Shown in pieces: positions 49,857 to 59,477 of a stretch of 64,000 bases of DNA. Below the pieces are notes generated by a model. It searched no databases, was not told the origin of the DNA, and saw only the letters and a list, made by a program, of their open reading frames with translations. Positions within the stretch are counted from its first letter, which is position 1; each line of letters opens with the position of its first letter. This stretch comes from Leyella stercorea (GTDB taxonomy: Bacteria > Bacteroidota > Bacteroidia > Bacteroidales > Bacteroidaceae): contig NZ_JADYUF010000008.1 in NCBI RefSeq assembly GCF_021531655.1, positions 34,261 to 98,260 on the forward strand, given 5' to 3'. A program made the translations under genes and the position numbers.

Positions 49857-51089
49857 ATGAAAAACAAACTTTACTCATTACCAAACATCTTTTGGACATT
49901 ACTCCTGCTGGTCATGGCTATGGTCGTGCCGCGGCAGACGTATGCCGGAGCACATTTCGGCACTATTTATGACGGAGACACCTACAACTCGCGCATCTCG
50001 CACCATCCCACGGTGAACGAGCCATGGATCACCGTCTATTTTTGGTTCTACGACACGTGGGGCGGCGACGGCTATTTTCTGCACGACGAAACAGAGAGGG
50101 ACCACAAAGGTCCCGCCGTTTATGTAGATGGCAAATACATCTGCTCACCCGACTGGGAGTTGGCATGGTCCTCAGGCAATGGCAACGCCTCCGGACTGGA
50201 TGACCAGCGCGGTAACAACGGATGGTGGGGCAGCACCTACACCAACAGTGTTGACGGCGTGAACTACACTGTACGCTTCTGGGATCCACGAAAAGTGAAC
50301 GGGCAGTTCTGGGTGGAGATGGTCATCTACATGGACAAGATGGCTGTGGCTACCGAGCACGACGTAAAGATTCGCGGTAAGTGGAAGCTCAACGGCGATA
50401 GTTCCAATCCAGGCGGAAGCATCAAGTTTGAGGAACGCACGTTCCGAACCCAAGCTATCAGGAACATATTTTCGGACAGCCCAAACTACGAACGTACCTA
50501 TGGCTCGCTGAAGGTAACGAGAAGTTCGCTCAACACGAGCTACGGCCCAACCACCGTGGCTATGACTACCGACGGCTCGTATTACAAAGACTACGGCAAC
50601 GGCAAGCGCTACTTCGACCCTTCCACAATGAACCAAGCGGTTTACAAGACCTACAGCAAGGGCTCATCCACCTATAATGGACTGACGCTTTCGTATAACG
50701 AAACGGATGGGTCTTCATTCTATCTATATAGACAAAAATCAATTACTGTAACTCCCAACGATCGACCCAGTACGATTATATTTGGCTGGCAGATGGATAT
50801 GCCTTACAGGTACGACGCTCCTTGCAATGTAGATGCAACCACCGACATGTGGAAAAAACAAATATTATTGACATGGCAAGCCTCTGGTGGTCTTTGTTAT
50901 GCAAATGGCACATGGAGTATCTACCGTTACCCTGACGGGCACCCAGAGGACAAAACGAAAGTAGCAAGCGACATTCCGTATAATACACGAAAATACACGG
51001 ACGATGTGCCTGATTACGACCAAAAATACGTCTATCAGATTTATTTTGTACCTACCAATTCGCCTTCAGGCAAACTGCTGTCCAGATAA
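49857..51089 (+). CDS. N-terminal part of a giant surface protein, cut by a TAA stop
   Basis: This 410-residue product has a Sec signal peptide (cleavage near TYA-G, residue 30) and a beta-rich region with many aromatic/Gly residues (VYFWFYDTWGGDGYF, WGSTYTNSVDGVNYTVRFWD). The last 90 residues form most of an Fn3-like domain (KKQILLTWQASGG to YDQKYVYQIYFVP). The frame stops at 51087-51089 (TAA) inside that domain and resumes with ATG directly after, in the same frame, as the 2755-residue ORF, which lacks a signal peptide. I interpret the two as one ancestral gene of about 3166 codons. Possible explanations are a nonsense mutation, readthrough, reinitiation or a base-call error. Confidence 0.75.
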   Translation: MKNKLYSLPNIFWTLLLLVMAMVVPRQTYAGAHFGTIYDGDTYNSRISHHPTVNEPWITVYFWFYDTWGGDGYFLHDETERDHKGPAVYVDGKYICSPDWELAWSSGNGNASGLDDQRGNNGWWGSTYTNSVDGVNYTVRFWDPRKVNGQFWVEMVIYMDKMAVATEHDVKIRGKWKLNGDSSNPGGSIKFEERTFRTQAIRNIFSDSPNYERTYGSLKVTRSSLNTSYGPTTVAMTTDGSYYKDYGNGKRYFDPSTMNQAVYKTYSKGSSTYNGLTLSYNETDGSSFYLYRQKSITVTPNDRPSTIIFGWQMDMPYRYDAPCNVDATTDMWKKQILLTWQASGGLCYANGTWSIYRYPDGHPEDKTKVASDIPYNTRKYTDDVPDYDQKYVYQIYFVPTNSPSGKLLSR

Positions 51090-54000
51090 ATGGAAAGCAC
51101 TACGCAATTCGTGCAGCGCTCGTTCCCGATCAACATCACCGACGTGGTGTCTGACAAGAAATCGATCACGGTGAAATGGCAATGCCCCGAGTTTAAGGGC
51201 AACGAAAGCTATGCCTTCAAGCTGCTCCGCACCGAAAGTAAGAACGGACAGCCTGGCGACGACTGGACGGAGGTGGCTACCGTCAACGTTACCGACAAGG
51301 GAAAGACGCAATACGAATATACCGACACGCGCGACCTAAAGCTCTGCCCCACCTATATATATAAGGTGCAGACCACGATGCTCGAGAACAAGCTCTTCTC
51401 AAGCACCAACATTCTGGAGGGCCGCATCACGGGCAACTCGCAGGTTACAGCGGTCAACGCCACCAAGGGCGACTACAACGGACTGGTGAAGGTGGCATGG
51501 GAAGCCGACCAGGTGGGAGCCGACGTGACACGCTACGAGGTGGCACGCCGCGTGAAGGGCACCGACACATGGGGCACCATCTACAAGACCAGCGGCACAG
51601 CCTCATCCTATTACTATGAGGACCAGACGGCGCTGCCCGGACAATATTACGACTACAAGGTGGTGAGCATCACCACGTGCGACGGCAGCGACACGCGCCT
51701 TGAGAAGAGCGACGACGGATTCAGTCGCGCCACCGGCATCGTGTCGGGCCGCATCACCTACGGCACCGGAACAGCCGTGGCAGGCACCCGCGTGGCATTG
51801 GTACGTGGCGACGGCACACAGCAGCAGGGCGGACAGTTCTATGCCCTCCGCGTGTCGGGAGCCGGCGATGGCGTGTTCCTTAGCAAGGACAGCGAGACGC
51901 TCAACAAGTATTTCGCCTCAAAGCCCTACACCCTGCAGATGATGATTCGCCCCGACGATTCGCAGACGGGCACCACACCAACCATTCTCGACCTCGGCGG
52001 CAAGTTGCAACTGACGCTCGGTGCGGCAGATACCGATGGCAAGGGCTATCCGCTCACCCTCAAGGGCGCATCCGCTTCGGCATCTACGGGCATCTATCTG
52101 AAGCCTAACGCCTTCACATCGCTCACCCTCGCCGTTGATGCAGCGGGCGCAGCCACCGTTACCGCCGTCAACGCTGACGATTCTGTTACCGTCGTGCCAC
52201 TCGCCGACAAGCTCAACGCCAAGGTGTTGTTTGCCGATGCCGACGACACCGGATTGTGTCTCGGCGGCAGCTACCAGTCGTCGGCCGACCGTGCCTTCAC
52301 GGGCTACATCGACGAGATGCGCGTGTTCAGCGACAAGGCATTGAGCCGTGAGGAGATTCTCGCCAACTACAACCACACCCTTTGCGGAACGGAAGACGCA
52401 CTCGTGGCCTACTGGCCCGTCGACGAAGGTTTCAGCGGACAGACCACCGCCTACGACTACTCGAAGACGAGTGGCGTGGCAAACGGCAACCACGCACGCC
52501 TCGGCGCCGGCACATTGCCCACTGGAAGCATCATCCCGACATCGCAACAGCTTGGCCTCTTTGCCCTGACTGACACTCAAGGCAACTTCGTCATCCGTGG
52601 CGTACCGTTCACGGGCGAAGGCACCAACTATATGGTCATCCCCGCCTTGGGCGTACACGAATTCTCGCCCACCTATTCCACACGCTACGTCAGCGCCTCG
52701 TCGCTCGTGCATAGCGGAGTAGACTTCACCGACGTATCGTCGTTCCCCGTATCGGGCACCGTCTTCTACGAAGGCACCGATTATCCCGTGGAGGGATGCA
52801 CATTCTATGTAGATGGCACGATATGCAGTCGCGACGGCGAACTCATACAGTCGGCTGAGGACGGCACATTCACCATCAGCGTGCCCATCGGCGACCACTT
52901 CATCCAGGTGAAGAAGGACGGTCATGTGTTTGCATCAGCCGGACGCTACCCAGCCGACCCGAACGGAGCCGGCGTGAAGATTACGTTCGACCGCGAGATA
53001 AAGAACATGGAGTTCATCGACCAGACGCTCGTCAACTTCACGGGCCGTGTGGTAGGTGGAAGCATTGAGGGCGAGAAGCCTGTCGGATTCGGAGCAAGCC
53101 ATAACAACATCGGAATCACCGAACTCGTTCTCAGCCCCACCAACGACCGCTATCGTCTCAACGTGGTGAAGAAGTTGAACGGCACGTCGTATAGCTACGA
53201 AACCAACACCGCCAAGGCTACCGTAGAGTCAGCCACCAGCACCATTGCCAGCCATTCATGGCGCGGCGCGGGCGATGCCGCCAAGAAGATTTTCATACGC
53301 ACCGACTCGCTCACGGGTGAGTTCTCTGCCATGGTTCCCCCGCTTATGTATAATGTGGAGAGCATAAAGGTCGTGGCAACTGGCCTGAGCGTTGGCGATG
53401 CAACCACCGTCGACGCCACCAATCCGCTCATGCAGTTGACCGACACCTTGGTCACAGAGAATGGAGCGCGTCATGAGTATGCCTACAACTGCAAACTTCG
53501 TCAGACCTATCATAGCGCACCCTCGTTCACCGTCACCCAGCGTGGCCACGACGACGGAGCCTTCGGACTGTCGAAATATGAGATTGAGGATGCCAACGGC
53601 AAGCTCGCCATCGACGACATCTACACCATCGACACCAACGGCAAGGTGACCTACAACTATGGTGGTGCCATCTTCGAAAGCGAAGAGAACTACACCTTCG
53701 ACCTTAAAGGCTTCGAGGAGTATGTCAACCACGACGTGAAGAACCAGCCCGTGGCATCGCGCGTGCCGCTCAGCAATAATGTGGTGACCATCAACAACGC
53801 CCTCTCAGCCTCGCAATCTGTATATCTTGAGAACAACACGGCTGGCAAACCTGCAGGTTCGTTGGTGGAACTGGAGAGCAATCAATTGCAACTCGACAGT
53901 CTCGGTTGCGCCGTTTACACATGGAAGGCAGGTCTGCCCAACATCACCGCGCCATACACACGCACCCTCTCCATCAGCTATGACATCGATGACCGTACCT

Positions 54001-57000
54001 ACAACTGGGACGGCAGTGGCATGAACGGCATCATTCTCGGTTCGCTGCCCACGGGCAACAACTTCGTGACGAGCGGTCCCGACGTTGTGGAGATGATTCT
54101 GCGCGACCCTCCCGGAACCGGCTCAAGCGCCGAATGGACCAGCGGAACCGTCACTTCGAAATCAACGAGCTATGGTGGCGTATGGAGCACTGAGAATGAG
54201 GTGATAGCCACAGGCAAGTTCGGATTCGACATCACAACGCTCACCGGAGGCATAGGCATAGGCAAGATAGATGAAATTAAAAACACTTACGATGCCTCAG
54301 CCGGCTTGAACGTTACTACCCAAGGAGAGAGTGCCTCTACCTGGAGCCGTTCCGTAACTACCACACGTACCATATCCACCTCGTCGGCTTCCGAATATGT
54401 GGGTGCCAATGGCGACGTGTTTATCGGTTCAGCAACCAATCTCATCTATGGATTGGCACGCGATGTCAACTTCCGCCGACAAGGAACGAGCGACAAGGCA
54501 GCATTGGAACTGAAAGACGTTGTGACCACGGGACTCAACTTCAAGACCATGTTCAACTACACTGAAAACTATGTGGAGAACGTATTGTTGCCCAACCTGC
54601 GCGCCATGCGCAACAGTCTGCTACAGACCGTTGCCAGCACCCAGGGATTCAGCAACACCACGGGACATACCGTCTACCTCACTACGCTTGCCGCCGACGA
54701 CCCACGCTTCGGAAGTTCCAACCACGACAAGAAGGCATGGGGTTCGAAAGCCACCAAGCATGTATCCATCAGTGGACCGTCGTACACCATGATTGCGCCC
54801 AGCAATAACAACCAATGCTATAGCGACTCAGTGGAATGGTGCAACTCACAAATCCAGATTTGGGAGAATACGCTCGCCGCCAACGAGAAGGAGAAGGTGC
54901 TTGCCTATGAGAATCGTGAGAAGCATATCGACCAGAACTTCTCGTTCGACTCGGGCAGCAGCGTCAACATGAGCACACAGGTTGAAGAAAGTCATGGAAG
55001 TACGACTGACTGGACGTTGACAGCCAACGTCATTCTCGACAAGACATGGATTGCCGCCTTTAACGAGTTGGGTGTCGAAACGCATATTTCCACACGCACA
55101 GGAGGTGGAACGCATAACACATGGGAGAGCGGCACCACCAAGCTGTCGTCATTCAGCTACACCCTTGCTGAGGAAGGCGACGACGACGCTCTGACAGTGG
55201 ACGTATATAAGTATGGTGCTTATTCTCCCATCTTCCGCACACGCGGCGGACAGACCTCAGGTCCGTACGAAGGCGAGGTAAAGACCAAGTATTATCGTCC
55301 GGGCACCACCATCATGGAAGCCACCATGCAGATCGAGGTGCCGCATATCACGGTGGATGTGCCTACGGTAAGCAATGTGCCTACGGGCAGCGCCGCCAAC
55401 TACACGCTGCGTCTCACCAACGCCTCAGAGATTGACGAGGACGTTTACTACAAGCTCCTGATGATTGACGAGAGCAATCCCGACGGTGCCAAGATAACCA
55501 TCGACGGCATGCCGCTCACCGACAACCGCATCATCAAGATTCCGGCTGGTCAGACCGTCACCAAGGCCATGCAGCTCTGGCAGACCAACACCAGCGTGCT
55601 CGACTACAAGAACATCGGCATCGTGCTCGCCTCACAGTCGCAGTACGACCCGACAAGCACATGGGACCAGATAGCCGACACCGTATACGTATCGGCACAG
55701 TTCGTGCCTTCATCATCGGCAGTGACGATGAAGCTCGACCGCACTACGCTCAACTCGCAGACCGGCGACGACCTGAACATCTCGTTCAACCAGTTCGACC
55801 GCGACTACCACAACCTCAAGGCGTTCCGCATACAGTATCGCAAGCAGGGCGACACCGACTGGACACTGGTTCGCGAATACGTAATCAACGAGGCCGACAA
55901 GACCCAGAACAACGAGCTGCTGCCCAGCACAGCCACCGTGTCGTACAAGTTGCCTATGCACAACTTCAGCGACGGCGACTACACCTTCCGCATTCTCTCC
56001 GTCAGCACGTACGGCAATGAGGAGGTGTACAACACCAGTGAGGAGATAGCCCTCGTAAAGGACATGCAGCGTCCGCAACCGCTCGGTATGCCTACGCCTA
56101 CCAACGGCATCCTATCGCCAGGGGACGACGTGAGCATCGAGTTTAACGAGAACTTCCTCAAGGGCGAACTCACGAAGACCGCCAACTTCATCGTCACCGG
56201 TGTGCTCAACGGCGCTGAGGTGTCGCACGCCACCGCTCTCGGCATGACCGGCACAGCCAATACAGCCTCTACCGAGGCCGACATCAATCTGGCAGGCAAG
56301 AGCTTTGCCATCGACGCTTGGGTCAAACTCAAGGGCGCAGGCACATTGCTCTCACACGGTAAGGGACAGCAGAAGCTCGTAGTAGGCGTGGACGACAACC
56401 GCCACCTCCAGGTGAAGATCGGCAGCAACGTCTATACGTCGAAGGCAGAGATGCTTACCGACAAGTGGGCATACCTCACAATGAACTATGCCGTTACCGA
56501 TAAGGGCAATACCCTGAAGGCAGCCGTGGCAGAAGACGCCACCACCACCGATATCTTCACTGATGAGACTGTGGCTGCCTACGAAGGCAACGGACCACTC
56601 GCCATCGGACAGCACATGACTGGAGCAATTCACGAACTCACACTGTGGGACGAGGCTCACGACATGACAGCGGCACTGATGGAGAAGAACAAGACTAAGA
56701 ACCCGGCAACGCGCCACTTGATTGGCTACTGGAAGATGGATGAGGGCGAAGGCACCGTCATCACCGACTATGCCCGCAACCGACACCTGCGCATGCCTGG
56801 CGAAAACTGGTATCTCAACAACGAGAACAAGGCAATCACGCTCGACGGAACATCGCACCTCGACATTCCTACCGCCGACGTATCGCCACTCGCTGCCGAC
56901 AACTGCGCCATCGAACTGTGGATGCGCGCCGACAAGCAGAAGGGTGAAACCCAGCTGCTGCAGGCTGGCGAGGTGGAACTGTGGATGAACACCGATGGTG

Positions 57001-59357
57001 TGTTGCAACTCACTTCGGGCGACAATACCTTCTCTGCCGGCACAAGTTCGCTGCAAGACAAGGCTTGGCACCACGTGGCACTCAATATCCTGCGCAACGG
57101 CAATGCTGCCGTGTATGTGGACGGTGAGCGCACCATGGCAACAAGCGTGACTGGCATCGGAACAACGGCAAGCGACCGAATGATTGTTGGCGCACGCCGA
57201 ACACTTACAGAGGACGGAGCGTATAAGTACGACCGACAGCTCGTGGCTGGCATTGACGAGATACGCCTATGGAACGCTACTCTTAGTGCCGACATTCTGA
57301 AGTCGCGCCGCAAGATGCGACTGAACGGCACCGAGCAAGGACTCGTGGCATACTATCCGTTTGAGAAGAATACGCTCGATGCCTACAATCAGGTGGTGAC
57401 CGTGAGCACCGACGACGACATGCTTCGCACAGACCATAAGGCGGTATATGCCGACGCGCTCACCTTCACCGACGAGGCTCCTGCCTTGAGAGAGAAGAAG
57501 ACTGAGACTAACGTCGACTATTCGTTCACGGCAAGCGACAACAAGATTGTCATCACCCTCAACGAGACTCCTGCCACTATTGCAGCATGTACGCTCAACT
57601 TCACCGTCCGCGACCTGCGCGACGTCAACGGCAACCTCTCGCTGCCCGTATGCTGGAGTGCATACATCAACAACAATGAGCTGGCATGGAGCGAGAACTC
57701 TATTAAGATGACAAAGAAGGCAGGCGAGAGCCACACCTTCGAGGCAAGCTTCACCAACAAGAGCGGCAAGCAGCAGATGTGGACCATTAGCGGCATGCCT
57801 TCATGGCTCAAGGCAGACACTGAGTTTGGCACCGTCGATCCGCTCGCCACGGAGACAATAAGCTTCGAAGTGACAGAGGCTACACCTGTGGGCAAGTATG
57901 ATGAGACCGTATATCTTACCGGCAACGACGGCATAGCCACACCGCTCACACTCTCACTCACGATGGAAGGCGACAAGCCTGACTGGACTGTAGACAAGGG
58001 CAAGTATGAGAGTACGATGAGCATAATCGGAACACTCTCCATCCTCGGCAAGCCGAGCTATGATGCCGACGATATCGTAGGTGTATTCGTTGACGGAGAA
58101 TGCCGCGGCATAGCCCATCCTGCATACAATGAACGTTACGACAACAGTTTCCTGCTGCTCGATGTATATGGCAATGACGACGACGCAGGCAAGGTGCTCA
58201 CCTTCAAGGCGTACGACGCAAGCACCGGCATCATGTATCCCGTCACTACAACATCGCAAGACGTGACGTTCAGCGCCAACGTACTCATAGGCAAGTACGC
58301 AGCTCCGCTTCTCATCGAAACTGCCGACAAGATAGAGCAGACAACGCTTCTCAGCACTGGTTGGAACTGGACTTCGTTCTACGTTAATGCCGACGACATG
58401 AACGTCAGCAGTGTATTTGCCAGTGTTGCCGACGGTGTGGAGACGGTGAAGACCAAGGACGAGTTTGCCAACTGCGACAAGGGCACATGGTATGGCAAGA
58501 CATTCGACGTAGACAACCGTTCGATGTACAAGGCGAGAATGTCAAGCACCAAGGTGCTCAAGCTCATTGGCAGATATGGTTCGAAGGAAGACCGCACCAT
58601 CACTGTAGTGCCTGGTTGGAACTGGATAGCCTACAACAATACGCAGACTGCTTCCGTAGCCGACGCTCTTGCAGGAATGGATCCGCAGGACGGCGACATG
58701 ATAAAGGGACAGTATGGATTTGCCTTGTTCGACGGCTACGAATGGACAGGCTCGCTGAAGGCTCTCACTCCCGGACAGGGATATATGCTGCAGAGCGCAA
58801 GCGCAAACGTAAGGACATTCAACTATCCTTCATCGTTGCCAGCCTATGTTCAGAAGAAGGCAGCAGCCCAATGTAAGCAGTACAGCTTCTCACCCATCGA
58901 CCACCACAAGTATCCGAGCAATATGACCATAACAGCTCGCGTGACCTTTGACGGCGCAGTGCAGCAAGATGCAGAGGTTGGAGTATTCGCAGGCGACGAG
59001 TGTCGCACGGCAGAGTTTACCGATGCCGATGGCTATGCTTACTTCACCGTACCTGGCGATGGCAAGTGCACACTGAGATTCATGCTTGCCAAGGACGGAC
59101 AGACATGGCTTTCGGACGTAACACTCGACTTTGCAGAAGACGCTATATGCGGCTCTTACAAGTTGCCGTTTGAGGTGACATTCGGAAAGACCACGTTCAT
59201 TGACGGCATCACAGCCGATGACGACACCAACACACGCTGGTACGACCTCAACGGTATGTTGCTTAACGGCAAGCCATCAGTGTCTGGAGTATATATGCGC
59301 AGCACGTACGACGCAAATACGGGAATGACCGTAACAAGAAAAGTAGTGCTGAAATAA
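51090..59357 (+). CDS. Giant LamG/Fn3 surface protein with T9SS sorting domain (C-terminal part of a split gene)
   Basis: This 2755-residue frame has no signal peptide and starts in the same frame as, and directly after, the stop of the preceding gene. Domains: the last strand of the broken Fn3, two further Fn3 (about residues 10-205), a LamG/concanavalin-type domain (about 260-470), regulatory beta-domains (about 485-640), a long central region with SPIFRTRGGQTSGPYEGEVK, two more LamG domains (about 1730-1870 and 1910-2085, with VDGERTMATS and LIGYWKMDEGEG), a pair of GWNW segments near 2420-2520, and a C-terminal T9SS type A sorting domain (WYDLNGMLLNGKPSVSGVYM ... RKVVLK). It is probably exported by T9SS and attached to the surface when intact. 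Confidence 0.8.
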   Translation: MESTTQFVQRSFPINITDVVSDKKSITVKWQCPEFKGNESYAFKLLRTESKNGQPGDDWTEVATVNVTDKGKTQYEYTDTRDLKLCPTYIYKVQTTMLENKLFSSTNILEGRITGNSQVTAVNATKGDYNGLVKVAWEADQVGADVTRYEVARRVKGTDTWGTIYKTSGTASSYYYEDQTALPGQYYDYKVVSITTCDGSDTRLEKSDDGFSRATGIVSGRITYGTGTAVAGTRVALVRGDGTQQQGGQFYALRVSGAGDGVFLSKDSETLNKYFASKPYTLQMMIRPDDSQTGTTPTILDLGGKLQLTLGAADTDGKGYPLTLKGASASASTGIYLKPNAFTSLTLAVDAAGAATVTAVNADDSVTVVPLADKLNAKVLFADADDTGLCLGGSYQSSADRAFTGYIDEMRVFSDKALSREEILANYNHTLCGTEDALVAYWPVDEGFSGQTTAYDYSKTSGVANGNHARLGAGTLPTGSIIPTSQQLGLFALTDTQGNFVIRGVPFTGEGTNYMVIPALGVHEFSPTYSTRYVSASSLVHSGVDFTDVSSFPVSGTVFYEGTDYPVEGCTFYVDGTICSRDGELIQSAEDGTFTISVPIGDHFIQVKKDGHVFASAGRYPADPNGAGVKITFDREIKNMEFIDQTLVNFTGRVVGGSIEGEKPVGFGASHNNIGITELVLSPTNDRYRLNVVKKLNGTSYSYETNTAKATVESATSTIASHSWRGAGDAAKKIFIRTDSLTGEFSAMVPPLMYNVESIKVVATGLSVGDATTVDATNPLMQLTDTLVTENGARHEYAYNCKLRQTYHSAPSFTVTQRGHDDGAFGLSKYEIEDANGKLAIDDIYTIDTNGKVTYNYGGAIFESEENYTFDLKGFEEYVNHDVKNQPVASRVPLSNNVVTINNALSASQSVYLENNTAGKPAGSLVELESNQLQLDSLGCAVYTWKAGLPNITAPYTRTLSISYDIDDRTYNWDGSGMNGIILGSLPTGNNFVTSGPDVVEMILRDPPGTGSSAEWTSGTVTSKSTSYGGVWSTENEVIATGKFGFDITTLTGGIGIGKIDEIKNTYDASAGLNVTTQGESASTWSRSVTTTRTISTSSASEYVGANGDVFIGSATNLIYGLARDVNFRRQGTSDKAALELKDVVTTGLNFKTMFNYTENYVENVLLPNLRAMRNSLLQTVASTQGFSNTTGHTVYLTTLAADDPRFGSSNHDKKAWGSKATKHVSISGPSYTMIAPSNNNQCYSDSVEWCNSQIQIWENTLAANEKEKVLAYENREKHIDQNFSFDSGSSVNMSTQVEESHGSTTDWTLTANVILDKTWIAAFNELGVETHISTRTGGGTHNTWESGTTKLSSFSYTLAEEGDDDALTVDVYKYGAYSPIFRTRGGQTSGPYEGEVKTKYYRPGTTIMEATMQIEVPHITVDVPTVSNVPTGSAANYTLRLTNASEIDEDVYYKLLMIDESNPDGAKITIDGMPLTDNRIIKIPAGQTVTKAMQLWQTNTSVLDYKNIGIVLASQSQYDPTSTWDQIADTVYVSAQFVPSSSAVTMKLDRTTLNSQTGDDLNISFNQFDRDYHNLKAFRIQYRKQGDTDWTLVREYVINEADKTQNNELLPSTATVSYKLPMHNFSDGDYTFRILSVSTYGNEEVYNTSEEIALVKDMQRPQPLGMPTPTNGILSPGDDVSIEFNENFLKGELTKTANFIVTGVLNGAEVSHATALGMTGTANTASTEADINLAGKSFAIDAWVKLKGAGTLLSHGKGQQKLVVGVDDNRHLQVKIGSNVYTSKAEMLTDKWAYLTMNYAVTDKGNTLKAAVAEDATTTDIFTDETVAAYEGNGPLAIGQHMTGAIHELTLWDEAHDMTAALMEKNKTKNPATRHLIGYWKMDEGEGTVITDYARNRHLRMPGENWYLNNENKAITLDGTSHLDIPTADVSPLAADNCAIELWMRADKQKGETQLLQAGEVELWMNTDGVLQLTSGDNTFSAGTSSLQDKAWHHVALNILRNGNAAVYVDGERTMATSVTGIGTTASDRMIVGARRTLTEDGAYKYDRQLVAGIDEIRLWNATLSADILKSRRKMRLNGTEQGLVAYYPFEKNTLDAYNQVVTVSTDDDMLRTDHKAVYADALTFTDEAPALREKKTETNVDYSFTASDNKIVITLNETPATIAACTLNFTVRDLRDVNGNLSLPVCWSAYINNNELAWSENSIKMTKKAGESHTFEASFTNKSGKQQMWTISGMPSWLKADTEFGTVDPLATETISFEVTEATPVGKYDETVYLTGNDGIATPLTLSLTMEGDKPDWTVDKGKYESTMSIIGTLSILGKPSYDADDIVGVFVDGECRGIAHPAYNERYDNSFLLLDVYGNDDDAGKVLTFKAYDASTGIMYPVTTTSQDVTFSANVLIGKYAAPLLIETADKIEQTTLLSTGWNWTSFYVNADDMNVSSVFASVADGVETVKTKDEFANCDKGTWYGKTFDVDNRSMYKARMSSTKVLKLIGRYGSKEDRTITVVPGWNWIAYNNTQTASVADALAGMDPQDGDMIKGQYGFALFDGYEWTGSLKALTPGQGYMLQSASANVRTFNYPSSLPAYVQKKAAAQCKQYSFSPIDHHKYPSNMTITARVTFDGAVQQDAEVGVFAGDECRTAEFTDADGYAYFTVPGDGKCTLRFMLAKDGQTWLSDVTLDFAEDAICGSYKLPFEVTFGKTTFIDGITADDDTNTRWYDLNGMLLNGKPSVSGVYMRSTYDANTGMTVTRKVVLK

Positions 59358-59401
59358 AGAACTTATAATGTCTGAACCATCAGACAAAGAATAAATAACG
59401 A

Positions 59402-59448
59402 CAAGGCGTACAACCGAAACCGCACGGATTCAGGTTGTACGCCTTGTT
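59402..59448. terminator. Bidirectional terminator between the giant gene and fic
   Basis: ACAAGGCGTACAACC (59402-59416) and GGTTGTACGCCTTGT (59434-59448) form a perfect 15-bp stem. T-rich sequence follows on the plus strand (TGTTTG) and the minus strand (GTTATTTATTC), so it serves both converging genes. Confidence 0.75.
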
Positions 59449-59477
59449 GTTTGAAAGAATCTGTAAAATTTTTATCA

